DNA of 21,070 nucleotides. It comes from ANME-2 cluster archaeon. Its GTDB lineage: Archaea > Halobacteriota > Methanosarcinia > Methanosarcinales > Methanocomedenaceae. The stretch spans positions 1 through 21,070 of the forward strand of contig JAMJFV010000015.1 of the NCBI GenBank assembly GCA_023544495.1. The letters run 5' to 3'. Shown here one piece after another: positions 1-7,071 of the stretch. The position numbers were made by a program, and so were the translations under genes. Every line of letters starts with the position of its first letter. The stretch's first letter is position 1. Under the pieces are notes generated by a model. It searched no databases, was not told the DNA's origin, and saw only the letters and a program-made list of their open reading frames with translations.

Positions 1-111
1 GCTGTCTTTATCCAGACACTTCTGAATTCTGTTTTTCGTTCTGGGCTTATTGTCATGGCTATTTCCCAAATACTGATTTCTATTTCTATGCTTAAATGGG
101 TGGCCATTTGA
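1..111 (+). CDS. C-terminal end of an unidentified membrane protein (partial)
   Basis: Frame 1 is open from the window edge to TGA at 109-111 and gives 36 residues. Almost all are hydrophobic (Leu, Ile, Val, Met, Ser), with one Arg and one Lys, ending in MLKWVAI. This looks like a last transmembrane helix of a membrane protein whose body lies outside the window. The family cannot be named from this piece, and chance openness cannot be excluded at this length. Confidence 0.4.
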   Translation, partial: AVFIQTLLNSVFRSGLIVMAISQILISISMLKWVAI

Positions 112-381
112 CGCAAATGTAAATTGTCCAAACGCTATAATATAGGTGTCAGAGAGCTTGCAGAGATGTGACCGTAAGGAGGGGGGTAATAATCCAGTAT
201 AGATTTCCTCGCAGGTCGAAGAGATGCCTGCAGGTCATGTTCCGCATATCGTTTCAATGGATCGTTTTTTTGAGAAGATGGCAATGTTCAAAAACCAAGA
301 CAAGTTTAATGTAGTGCCTTCCCTGGAAAAGAACTTAGGGCCTATCAGAAGGGTCCCAATGTTCTGAATATTATCCTGGAA
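112..381. other. Gene-poor, apparently decayed stretch
   Basis: No convincing complete gene is visible. The plus strand has a short open frame, 203-367, about 54 codons. Its translation includes HVPHIVSMDRFFEKM and NVVPSLEKNLGP, which reads like real protein but matches no family I recognise. A GA-rich block (AAGGAGGGGGG, near 176-186) resembles a strong Shine-Dalgarno sequence but precedes no good start codon. The stretch fits the decayed character of the rest of 1-862. Confidence 0.35.
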
Positions 382-534
382 CTATTTTTCAAGCTGGACA
401 TTGAGCAGCTTGAACCACACCACACTTAAAATTCCCGCAATGAACACAATAAGCAGGTCATCTAGATGCAACACTGAAAAATGGAACAGGTCTCTTAATG
501 CCGGCACATAAAGAACAAGAATGAGGATCCTTTT
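382..534 (-). pseudogene. Remnant of a P-type (Ca2+-type) cation ATPase, C-terminal membrane domain
   Basis: Read on the minus strand, about 50 codons are open down to TAG at 382-384. The peptide contains RILILVLYVPALRDLFHF, then LHLDDLLIVFIAGILSVVWF and ends in LNVQLEK. This matches the general pattern of the last two transmembrane helices of SERCA-like P-type ATPases: a helix ending in YVP, a short loop with a Leu-x-x-(Asp/Glu)-(Asp/Trp) element, and a final helix ending in a basic or acidic tail. An in-frame TAG at 535-537 cuts it off from another open stretch at about 538-660, and no phosphorylation (DKTGT) or hinge motif is present. It is most likely the end of a decayed gene. The family call is from pattern memory only. 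Confidence 0.5.
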
Positions 535-862
535 CTAACTAACGCACAGTTCGGCCATGTTGGTATCGGCAGCAGGTATGACCGGGAACACATTCTGATT
601 ATTATCCTGGAAATCCCGTTCTGCCTTGACGATGTTCAGGTCGTTCTGCTTTCAGCAGGTCGTGAATGGTTCACCGGCCTTTGCCTCAAAAGTATGTTAT
701 CGCGGATGCGTTTACATTCCCACATGGCGATGCAGACGGCAACAAGTTCTTACCAGTTCGCACGAGTTCGTTGCCAATTTTCAGGTACCCCCTCCCGCAC
801 TAAATGCCTGCCTACACTTCTTACACAAGAACGTAAATATACGTCCATTCACGATCGTCATA
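535..862. other. Decayed stretch between the ATPase remnant and the MscS gene
   Basis: Both strands carry short open frames, but none has a plausible start with a ribosome binding site and a recognisable product. The plus-strand frames at 626-913 and 694-924 run into the 3' end of the MscS gene, are rich in Cys, His and Arg, and look like noise. Minus-strand peptides such as YLKIGNELVRTG and KRIRDNILL look vaguely protein-like and may be further pieces of the decayed ATPase or its neighbour, in shifting frames. Confidence 0.35.
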
Positions 863-1819
863 TTACGTATCAATCTTTACAGCCGGGAATCCCACGATCT
901 CATATGTTGCTGATGCGATCTTGATATCTTTTTCCTTGAGGAAGGAATCAAGGATCTTTTCGTTCATTAGATGTTTATTGATCCTGCGCTGGTGCGGATT
1001 TACCACATACCTGAGCCGCATATCGATCCAGTTATCAGTGATCTGGGTATATATCTTGCTTTCAACATCAACAGGAGTTATCAGGTATTTGTATGCCATA
1101 TCGTGAAGTTCCTGTTTTGCTGACATCTCAGTCTCCTTAGTGACATCTTTGGCGATATCAATTACAATCTTCTGGGCTTTTCTCCAGTCACTATCATATG
1201 TAAGCATAAGATGTATCTCATCCCAGATAAATGAAAAATCCCTGGTATAATTCTTCATCGTCTTGTTGAGTATGAAACCGTTAGGCAAATGGATGATCCT
1301 TCCTGAATACTGATCCCCGTCAACCCATTGCCTCATCTCCATTAATGTAGTGTTAAAGACATTGATATCCAACACATCTCCCATTTCAGTTTCTACCTGT
1401 ATCCGGTCTCCTGCCCTGAATGGTCTGGAAATAAAAATAATAAGCCCACCGGCTACGTTTTTGAGTACATCCTGAAGTGCAATCGCAATACCTGCACTGA
1501 TTATCCCATATGCCACTATCAATGAGGTTGTTTCCTTGAACCATACGGCTATCAGGACTCCCATTACGATGATCGCGATGAGGGTTGAAACGGCCTTTTT
1601 AAATGCATATCGTTCTTTAACCTCCTGTATCTGTCTTTTTATAATGATGCCAGTGAAATAGTTTGCCAAATAACCGCCAAGTATTATGATTATAGACAGC
1701 AGTAACTTGTTCAATTCCTGGCTGTATGCGCTGAAATAATCAGAAAAATAATGAATATAAATAGTAATTATCGCCATTATACTTAAAAAAATTATATATA
1801 ACTCCCGATTCGAACTCAT
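863..1819 (-). CDS. MscS-family mechanosensitive ion channel
   Basis: This is a small-conductance mechanosensitive channel, expected in the cytoplasmic membrane as a homo-oligomer that releases solutes on hypo-osmotic shock. About 318 residues. Two N-terminal helices (about residues 8-28 and 38-60) are followed by helices at about 78-95 and 98-130. The last of these is the pore-lining TM3 with the Gly/Ala-rich pattern GIISAGIAIALQDVLKN. Next comes the beta domain signature RPFRAGDRIQV at about 133-143, then a soluble alpha/beta region with HLPNGFILNKTMKNYTR. I prefer the ATG at 1819; a TTG one codon upstream (1822) is an alternative, and neither has a clear Shine-Dalgarno. It diverges from corA. 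It belongs to a different subfamily from the MscS at 3874, which is shorter and differs in the residues around TM3. Confidence 0.9.
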   Translation of the reverse strand: MSSNRELYIIFLSIMAIITIYIHYFSDYFSAYSQELNKLLLSIIIILGGYLANYFTGIIIKRQIQEVKERYAFKKAVSTLIAIIVMGVLIAVWFKETTSLIVAYGIISAGIAIALQDVLKNVAGGLIIFISRPFRAGDRIQVETEMGDVLDINVFNTTLMEMRQWVDGDQYSGRIIHLPNGFILNKTMKNYTRDFSFIWDEIHLMLTYDSDWRKAQKIVIDIAKDVTKETEMSAKQELHDMAYKYLITPVDVESKIYTQITDNWIDMRLRYVVNPHQRRINKHLMNEKILDSFLKEKDIKIASATYEIVGFPAVKIDT

Positions 1820-1947
1820 CAATAGGTATAATTAACATGTTCTCATAAGAAGATTATGTTTTACGTATTTTCTTTTAATAATGTATACGTATGTCATTAT
1901 CTGCTTCACTATAGATCCGATAATTATTCCTAAACCATATGATAAAA

Positions 1948-1957
1948 TAGTTATAAG
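1948..1957 (+). promoter_or_regulatory. Probable TATA box of corA
   Basis: TAGTTATAAG lies about 30 bases ahead of a GGGGATGATG Shine-Dalgarno-like stretch at 1984-1993. That spacing suits an archaeal TBP site with transcription starting near 1980. It is prediction by pattern and spacing only. Confidence 0.35.
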
Positions 1958-1983
1958 GTGTAGCTAATACTCATATCATTTAC

Positions 1984-1992
1984 GGGGATGAT
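1984..1992 (+). promoter_or_regulatory. Shine-Dalgarno-like site that selects a CTG start for corA
   Basis: GGGGATGAT matches 7 of 9 positions of the archaeal GGAGGTGAT sequence and ends 5 bases before CTG at 1998. The two ATG codons inside and beside it (1988, 1991) are in a frame that stops after 8 codons, so they do not start CorA. This supports the CTG as the initiation codon. Confidence 0.4.
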
Positions 1993-1997
1993 GAATC

Positions 1998-3059
1998 CTG
2001 TCAAGGTTTTTTAAAAAATCAAAGAAAGTTGGTCTTCCCCCCGGTACTCTTCAACATATCGGGGAAAAAAAAAGAGAAACAGTAAAGATTACCATCATAG
2101 ATTACGATGAGACACACCTTGATGAGAAAGAAGTACAGTCTGTTGAAGAATGTTTTCCTTTTAAGGAGACAAAAACGGTAACGTGGATAAATGTGGATGG
2201 GCTCCATCAGGTTGATATCATTGAAACCTTAGGGAACCATTTTGACGTCCACCCCCTGATCATGGAGGATATCGTCCATACTGACCAGCGTCCAAAAATG
2301 GAGGACTTCGGACATTACATCTTCATTGTACTGAAAATGCTCAGGTTCAACGAATCGAACTATGAGATTATGGGGGAACAGATCAGTCTTATCCTCGGTA
2401 ACGATGTTGTGATTTCCTTTCAGGAAACGGAAGGAGATACTTTTGATCCTGTACGTGAGAGGATCAGGAATTCCAAGGGTCGGATCAGGAAAATGGGTCC
2501 TGATTATCTGGCCTATACCCTGGTGGATTCCGTTGTTGACAATTATTTCCTGATACTTGAGAAGCTGGGTGAAAGAATTGAGGACATAGAAGAAGAACTG
2601 GTCACAGATCCCATACCTGAGACATTGCAGACCATTCACGAAATGAAACGGGAGATGATATTTCTGCGTAAATCGGTCTGGCCATTGCGGGAATTGATCA
2701 GCGGACTGGAAAGAAGTGGATCCACACTGATCCAGGATTCCACAGCCATTTATTTGAAGGATGTCTATGACCATACCATCCAGATCATAGACACTATTGA
2801 GACCTTCAGGGACATGCTCTCAGGCATGCTGGATATCTACCTCTCAAGTGTGAGCAACAGGATGAACGAGGTCATGAAGGTGCTGACCATCATTGCCACC
2901 ATATTCATCCCCCTTACCTTTATCGCAGGTGTATATGGGATGAACTTTGAATACATGCCTGAACTGGGGTGGCAATGGAGCTATCCTTTGCTCTGGGTGG
3001 TATTCATTGGTATAGGTGTCTCGATGTCAATGTTTTTCAAACGAAAACGGTGGCTGTAA
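1998..3059 (+). CDS. corA: CorA-family Mg2+/Co2+ transport protein
   Basis: This is a pentameric magnesium channel of the cytoplasmic membrane. The C-terminus has the diagnostic YGMN motif (GMN at about residues 314-316), followed by the short loop with MPEL and a second transmembrane helix ending in a basic tail (KRKRWL). The N-terminal cytoplasmic domain is typical: TWINVDGL, then HPLIMEDIVHTDQRPK and a long stalk helix. ATG- or GTG-based calls begin at GTG 2193 and lose about 65 residues, but the frame stays open up to TGA at 1992. The upstream residues (KKVGLPPGTLQHIGEKK and on through VKITIIDYDE) are normal CorA N-terminal sequence. The only plausible initiator is CTG at 1998, giving SRFFKKSKK after the start. 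A single-base error in the T6A6 run at 2007-2018 is the alternative explanation. Confidence 0.92.
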   Translation: MSRFFKKSKKVGLPPGTLQHIGEKKRETVKITIIDYDETHLDEKEVQSVEECFPFKETKTVTWINVDGLHQVDIIETLGNHFDVHPLIMEDIVHTDQRPKMEDFGHYIFIVLKMLRFNESNYEIMGEQISLILGNDVVISFQETEGDTFDPVRERIRNSKGRIRKMGPDYLAYTLVDSVVDNYFLILEKLGERIEDIEEELVTDPIPETLQTIHEMKREMIFLRKSVWPLRELISGLERSGSTLIQDSTAIYLKDVYDHTIQIIDTIETFRDMLSGMLDIYLSSVSNRMNEVMKVLTIIATIFIPLTFIAGVYGMNFEYMPELGWQWSYPLLWVVFIGIGVSMSMFFKRKRWL

Positions 3060-3134
3060 ATCCTATACTACCGAATAGAGTTCCGATGTAATAATTTCGG
3101 GAATACACCGTTGCACTCCATTCTGCAGAACAAT

Positions 3135-3146
3135 AATTATTATATC
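3135..3146 (+). promoter_or_regulatory. Probable TATA box of the DUF432-MscS-DUF389 operon
   Basis: AATTATTATATC lies about 20 bases ahead of the ATG at 3161, consistent with a leaderless or near-leaderless archaeal transcript. The 101-base gap after corA and the lack of a clear Shine-Dalgarno support a separate promoter here. Prediction only. Confidence 0.35.
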
Positions 3147-3160
3147 AGGTACTTACGTTA

Positions 3161-3877
3161 ATGAATATAATGTTCGGGTCTTATGATATTCCGCTAAATA
3201 TCGAAAACGGCAGGTTCTCAATTTCAATTGAAAAGGCAGGAAAATTGTATAGATATAAACGAGAAGCCTTTTATGGAACAGAAGAGAAGGTCCTATTGTT
3301 CGATAACGCAAAGATCACATTGAATCCCATCGAGCCGGTGAATAAACCCAAGGATATAACCTCGTATTTGCTTATAGAATTTGAACATCCCTTTGTTGTT
3401 GGACCTGGGACATCCAAACCGGTCTATGTCAAATTCCCTATTGAAATAGGTGTTTTTATATCTAATTACAAAAAATTTGAAATTCTAGACGTTCTGACGC
3501 TGGTCAAACAAAAGTTCACTCTATACGGTGACCCGGCCAGAGGTATGATATGCAAATACTGGGAGAGTGAGGTCTATCCGGACATTCCGGAAGCAGATCC
3601 GATGATGGAAGGAATCATGGAGATCAAGATAGAGAATATGACATCCCGCTGGATCGAGCTAACCAAAGCAGTGTTCAATGCGTATGATATGAGGATTTAT
3701 TACAATCAGGACATGGTTTCCATGAGATCCAGAATGAAGATCATTGGCGAGCAGACCGCAGAAACGATTTTTTACAAGTCACCGCTTAGAAATAATATGA
3801 AAAAATCTATCGAGCGCTATATTGCGGGAAAAGTCTCAGTAATGGGTCCAAAATTCGTGATGGAGGGAGGTCTATGA
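3161..3877 (+). CDS. DUF432 family protein
   Basis: 238 residues, no signal peptide and no obvious membrane helix, so probably cytoplasmic. The opening FGSYDIPLNIENGRFSISIE, the central PKDITSYLLIEFEHPFVVGP and the later KFTLYGDPARGMICKYWESEVYP fit what I recall of archaeal DUF432, a family of unknown function found mostly in methanogens. The strand-rich N-terminal half (to about residue 135) suggests a beta-sandwich; the rest is mixed. The ATG of the next gene overlaps its stop (ATGA at 3874-3877), so the two proteins are probably made together. An accessory or gating partner of the MscS channel is a reasonable inference but not shown. The start could also be the Met at residue 4. Confidence 0.75.
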   Translation: MNIMFGSYDIPLNIENGRFSISIEKAGKLYRYKREAFYGTEEKVLLFDNAKITLNPIEPVNKPKDITSYLLIEFEHPFVVGPGTSKPVYVKFPIEIGVFISNYKKFEILDVLTLVKQKFTLYGDPARGMICKYWESEVYPDIPEADPMMEGIMEIKIENMTSRWIELTKAVFNAYDMRIYYNQDMVSMRSRMKIIGEQTAETIFYKSPLRNNMKKSIERYIAGKVSVMGPKFVMEGGL

Positions 3878-4734
3878 ACGTAACTGAGATCTACAGTTCA
3901 CTACCCGGTGAGGATGGCCCGGTATTGAAATTCTTTATAGTTGTCCTGACCATTATGGGAGCGGTCTTTGTCAGTAAAATAGTCACGATCTATCTCAGAA
4001 GAACATTTAAGGAGAAGATGAACAAGGACCACCTGGAGATCATTCTCAAATTAACCTCTTACTCGATTATTATTGTCGCAATTGTATTTTTTGTGCTTCC
4101 AGCCCTTAATGTAGAACCGTCAAGCATCCTGGTGGCTGGCAGTGTTGTCGGTTTCATAGTAGGTTTTGCAAGTCAGAATATCGTAGGCAACATGGTTTCA
4201 GGTTTGTTCCTGATGACCGAGAGACCCATAAAGGTAGGCAATATCGTGAACATCGATGGAAATTCAGGGACAGTAGAGGACATTACCCTGATCTCCACCA
4301 TCATCATGACATATGATGGTTTATACGTGAGAATACCAAACCAGACAGTGTTCACAACTACCATAACCAATTATGTGGCCAATGTGGCCAGAAGGTTCGA
4401 GTATGTGGTGGGGATACGCTATAGCGATGATGCTGACAGGGCTATTGAGATAATCAAGAATATCATCGAACAGCATCCTTTTACCCTTAAGAACCCATCA
4501 CCAGGAGTATTCGTAGATAATCTGGGGGATAATGCGGTCAATATTATCGTAAGGATCTGGGCTCCGAGTACCGATTGGTATAATGTAAAGACCGAACTTC
4601 TCTGGACCATGAAAAAAAACCTTGAAGAGAACGATATAGAGATACCCTTCCCGCAGCGTACGTTATGGTTCGCCAGTGAACTGCAAAGCATGCAGAAGGA
4701 TGAAATAAAACAAATACCATCTGATAATGGATAG
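3874..4734 (+). CDS. MscS-family mechanosensitive ion channel
   Basis: 286 residues with the compact three-helix MscS plan: TM1 about 18-40, TM2 about 58-78, TM3 about 83-115. TM3 carries GSVVGFIVGFASQNIVGN, the Gly/Ala-packed pore helix with the QNIVGN kink seen in MscS proteins, followed by ERPIKVGNIVNI of the beta domain. The soluble domain runs to DIEIPFPQRTLWF, the usual MscS C-terminal motif, with a short charged tail after it. Translation is coupled to DUF432 by a 4-base overlap and has a strong Shine-Dalgarno (GGAGGGAGG, 3862-3870). The DUF389 gene follows after 9 bases. It differs from the MscS at 863-1819, so the locus has two channels of distinct type. Confidence 0.95.
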   Translation: MNVTEIYSSLPGEDGPVLKFFIVVLTIMGAVFVSKIVTIYLRRTFKEKMNKDHLEIILKLTSYSIIIVAIVFFVLPALNVEPSSILVAGSVVGFIVGFASQNIVGNMVSGLFLMTERPIKVGNIVNIDGNSGTVEDITLISTIIMTYDGLYVRIPNQTVFTTTITNYVANVARRFEYVVGIRYSDDADRAIEIIKNIIEQHPFTLKNPSPGVFVDNLGDNAVNIIVRIWAPSTDWYNVKTELLWTMKKNLEENDIEIPFPQRTLWFASELQSMQKDEIKQIPSDNG

Positions 4735-4743
4735 GAATCGATA

Positions 4744-5778
4744 ATGGCTCTCCGTCAGATTGAGATTTTTATTCCCTCAAAGGGAGAATTTCGGGTCCAG
4801 GATGCATTAAAGGATTTACCGCTCCTGGGATTATGGCAGGAAAGGTACTCAAAGGATTTCATCCAGATAAAAATACTTCTTGAAGCAGAAAACAGTGAAT
4901 TTGTTCTTGACAGATTGGAACAAAAAATATCCCTGGTGGAAGGGTACAGGATCATTCTTCTTCCTGTTGAAGCCACTCTTCCAAAACCTGAACCGCCAAA
5001 AGAAGAAGCACCCGAGGAAAAAGAACCGGTCCCTGAAGAGAAATCAAATAACAAGACAGTCAGGATAAGTCGTGAAGAACTCTATTCCGATGTTGAGGAG
5101 ACCATCAATCAGACCAGATTATTCATTGTTCTGGCCTTATTATCTGCTGTGGTTGCTGCCATTGGTATTCTTCAAAACAATGTTGCCGTTATCATAGGCG
5201 CCATGGTTATAGCTCCCTTACTGGGCCCGAACGTTGCACTCTCCCTTGCAACCACCCTGGGTGATATAGACCTGGCCAAACGGGCCCTGAAAGCCAACAT
5301 TAAGGGTATACTCACTGTTCTCTCATTTACTGCTATGATAGGATTTATGTTTAAAATTGATCCCACTATTCCTGAACTTATGGCCAGGACAAAAGTCACT
5401 CTTGGTGACATTATTCTCGCTCTGGCTGCAGGTAGTGCAGCTGCATTATCATTAACCACGGGAGTTCAAAGTGCTCTTATCGGTGTCATGGTTGCTGTGG
5501 CCCTGCTCCCGCCACTTGTTGCCTTTGGGTTGTTACTGGGGCAGGGGGAATGGATATTGTCAACGGGGGCGCTGCTTCTGGTGCTCACGAACGCGATATG
5601 CATAAATTTTTCAGGTGTTGTGACCTTCCTGGTACAGGGAATACGTCCTCGTAAGTATGCAGATGCAGACAGGGCTAAGAAGGCGACAACGATTGCTCTT
5701 ATTCTCTGGACTTTTCTGTTGATGTTGCTCGTAGTGTTGATTGTACTGTCCCAGAAAGGATTGACAATCCCCTTATGA
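4744..5778 (+). CDS. DUF389 family multi-pass membrane protein
   Basis: 344 residues in three parts. Residues 1-77 form a small alpha/beta domain (LRQIEIFIPSKGEF and LLEAENSEFVLDRLEQ). Residues 78-103 are a Pro/Glu/Lys-rich linker. From about 125 there are several transmembrane helices: 127-145, 147-165, 187-205, 222-240, 243-265, 270-295 and 315-335. The helix pair reading AVIIGAMVIAPLLGPNVALSLAT is the hallmark of DUF389 proteins, whose function is not established. It starts 9 bases after the MscS stop and is the last gene of a three-gene operon with DUF432 and MscS. The context points to a role in membrane or ion homeostasis, which is inference. Confidence 0.88.
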   Translation: MALRQIEIFIPSKGEFRVQDALKDLPLLGLWQERYSKDFIQIKILLEAENSEFVLDRLEQKISLVEGYRIILLPVEATLPKPEPPKEEAPEEKEPVPEEKSNNKTVRISREELYSDVEETINQTRLFIVLALLSAVVAAIGILQNNVAVIIGAMVIAPLLGPNVALSLATTLGDIDLAKRALKANIKGILTVLSFTAMIGFMFKIDPTIPELMARTKVTLGDIILALAAGSAAALSLTTGVQSALIGVMVAVALLPPLVAFGLLLGQGEWILSTGALLLVLTNAICINFSGVVTFLVQGIRPRKYADADRAKKATTIALILWTFLLMLLVVLIVLSQKGLTIPL

Positions 5779-5794
5779 AAAGTGATTCCTGGTT

Positions 5795-5815
5795 TTGATA
5801 TCTCATAGTTATCAA
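5795..5815. terminator. Weak inverted repeat between convergent genes
   Basis: TTGATA and TATCAA form 6-base arms around a 9-base loop in the 57-base gap between the DUF389 and phosphodiesterase stops. A role in ending transcription from either side is possible. No long T tract follows, so confidence is low. Confidence 0.2.
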
Positions 5816-5835
5816 GAATTAAATGGTCCTGCTTA

Positions 5836-6516
5836 TTAACGTCCGACTCTCAACCTGTAAGCCAGTATCTCTGGAAGATGTGCTGCAAGCACGTCCCTGA
5901 TCACTTTTTCAATATCATATTTTGTCCTTTTATGTTCGATCTTCCGTGTGACTGTGTCAAGAACAGCGAATGAAGCATCAGGATTTCCATCCCTTGGCTG
6001 CCCGACCGAGCCTGGATTCACGACCAGACCGCGCGTTCCGTAATCCCTTATGAATGGTACATGGGTATGGCCCAGGACAAGGACATCGCCATTGATAGTG
6101 GATAAAAGGTCTGGCGTTACATATTCTGGAAAAATATATTCCTGAAAATTATCAGGGCTTTCGTGGAAAAGGACCACCCTTAGACCATGTGCGACAATGG
6201 TCACCGTATCCTTAAGTTCTGAAATATAATTCAAACTATCCCGGGACGCGGCATTTCTTGTCCATTCAATCGCAGCCGCAGCATACGGATTAAAATCAGA
6301 GGTATCCCCCGTCATGAATGCCCTGTCGTGATTCCCCAGAATTGATATGATTTTTTTCTTTTTGAATAGATCAATCGTTTTATCTGGATAAGGATTATAT
6401 CCAACAATGTCCCCCGCATGCAGTATTTTATTTACACCCAGGTCATCCAGTTCCTCAAGCACAGGTTTCAGAGCAACTGTATTGGAATGGACATCAGAGA
6501 TCAGGCCAATAAGCAT
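5836..6516 (-). CDS. YfcE/MJ0936-type metallophosphoesterase (phosphodiesterase)
   Basis: This is a calcineurin-like phosphoesterase with a two-metal site, predicted cytoplasmic. With ATG 6516 as start, the N-terminus reads MLIGLISDVHSN, where the DxH pair binds metal, as expected for the first beta strand of this fold. Further motifs in order are AGDIVGY (GD), ILGNHDRAF (GNHD), LFHESP (His of the HG-type motif), LGHTHVPF (GHTH) and NPGSVGQPRD. All metal ligands of the family are visible. The 226-residue length is somewhat above the compact MJ0936 type. An ATG 27 bases further up (6543) would add nine unconvincing residues. Physiological substrate is unknown; relatives act on phosphodiesters and cyclic nucleotides in vitro. 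It diverges from arsR across about 70 bases. Confidence 0.9.
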   Translation of the reverse strand: MLIGLISDVHSNTVALKPVLEELDDLGVNKILHAGDIVGYNPYPDKTIDLFKKKKIISILGNHDRAFMTGDTSDFNPYAAAAIEWTRNAASRDSLNYISELKDTVTIVAHGLRVVLFHESPDNFQEYIFPEYVTPDLLSTINGDVLVLGHTHVPFIRDYGTRGLVVNPGSVGQPRDGNPDASFAVLDTVTRKIEHKRTKYDIEKVIRDVLAAHLPEILAYRLRVGR

Positions 6517-6550
6517 ATAATATGAAATACTATAATTGTTCAAATAATTG

Positions 6551-6560
6551 TCTTTAAATG
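6551..6560 (+). promoter_or_regulatory. Probable TATA box of arsR
   Basis: TCTTTAAATG contains the archaeal TTTAAA core. It ends 24 bases before ATG 6584, the spacing expected for a leaderless transcript. There is no Shine-Dalgarno before the ATG, which agrees with this. Confidence 0.4.
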
Positions 6561-6583
6561 AATTGACCCAAAATGCATGAATT

Positions 6584-6958
6584 ATGAATGAACAATGTCA
6601 GTGTGAATCCAGAACTGCAGATATATGCTGTCCGGTTGATGAAAAACTTCGCAAAGAATGGCTTTTGAATCTTGAAAAAGATCATATACCTGTAAAGCAT
6701 GTTTCAAAGGAAATTACCAGGAAATTAAAGTTGTTCTCAAATTCCCACCGGATCGAGATACTTTTGATGCTTGAACAGCGAGAACACTGTATGGATGAGA
6801 TAGCAAAAAAACTTAAGGCTAAAAAGTCTGCTGTTTCCTATCACCTGGGGCTATTACAGAAACACGACATAATCTGCAAAGTAAAAAGGTCCCGTTTTGC
6901 ATTTTATTCAATATCCAAAGAAGGGAAAAGGACGATTTCGATGTTTCGAGAACTATAG
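6584..6958 (+). CDS. ArsR/SmtB-family transcriptional regulator with N-terminal cysteine cluster
   Basis: 124 residues. The winged helix-turn-helix spans about 44-113: LKLFSNSHRIEILLMLEQ, then CMDEIAKKLKAKKSAVSYHLGLLQKHDII (recognition helix SAVSYHLGLL), and the wing KRSRFAFYSI. It is predicted to repress the adjacent arsenite efflux gene until As(III)/Sb(III) binds. Cysteines sit at 5, 7, 15, 16, 69 and 98. Classical ArsR has an ELCVC-type site in the helix before the recognition helix; here that helix has only one Cys (EHCMDEI, C69), so the N-terminal CxC and CC pairs are likely the other metalloid ligands. The gene is separated from acr3 by 113 bases with its own T-rich element. Confidence 0.88.
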   Translation: MNEQCQCESRTADICCPVDEKLRKEWLLNLEKDHIPVKHVSKEITRKLKLFSNSHRIEILLMLEQREHCMDEIAKKLKAKKSAVSYHLGLLQKHDIICKVKRSRFAFYSISKEGKRTISMFREL

Positions 6959-6961
6959 TTC

Positions 6962-6973
6962 AATTTTTTTTGA
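6962..6973 (+). terminator. T-rich terminator after arsR
   Basis: A run of eight T (6964-6971) lies just after the arsR stop and is flanked by TTCAA and TTGAA. U-rich tracts of this kind are the usual archaeal intrinsic terminator. It suggests partial or full separation of arsR from acr3 transcripts. Confidence 0.4.
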
Positions 6974-6987
6974 AATTCCTTATAGGG

Positions 6988-6998
6988 TTTTATTAATT
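6988..6998 (+). promoter_or_regulatory. Probable TATA box of acr3
   Basis: TTTTATTAATT lies 84 bases ahead of the TTG start, which would place transcription near 7020-7025 and leave a leader of about 50 bases holding an inverted repeat and a Shine-Dalgarno. Prediction by pattern. Confidence 0.3.
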
Positions 6999-7031
6999 GA
7001 ATTCACATATGACATGTAAGAGTGATAAATG

Positions 7032-7050
7032 GCATTCGAATGAGGAATGC
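7032..7050 (+). promoter_or_regulatory. Inverted repeat in the acr3 leader, candidate ArsR operator
   Basis: GCATTC and GAATGC are perfect 6-base arms around a 7-base centre, GAATGAG. ArsR-type repressors bind short interrupted palindromes. This one lies just downstream of the predicted start of transcription of acr3, where bound protein would block the polymerase. That it is the ArsR site is inference. Confidence 0.35.
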
Positions 7051-7060
7051 GAATAAACGA

Positions 7061-7068
7061 AAGGTGAT
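7061..7068 (+). promoter_or_regulatory. Shine-Dalgarno of acr3 that selects the TTG start
   Basis: AAGGTGAT is a near-perfect archaeal Shine-Dalgarno ending 3 bases before TTG 7072 (core GGTG to TTG is 5 bases). This supports TTG over any internal ATG. Confidence 0.6.
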
Positions 7069-7071
7069 TAC

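Noticed and set aside
626..924. Plus-strand open frames at the left edge (95 and 76 codons)
   Set aside because: They oppose the 3' end of the MscS gene, overlap each other, lack ribosome binding sites and have noise-like composition.
2229..2774. Long minus-strand open frame (181 codons) inside corA
   Set aside because: It is the complement of a clearly identified CorA coding region and has no family signature.
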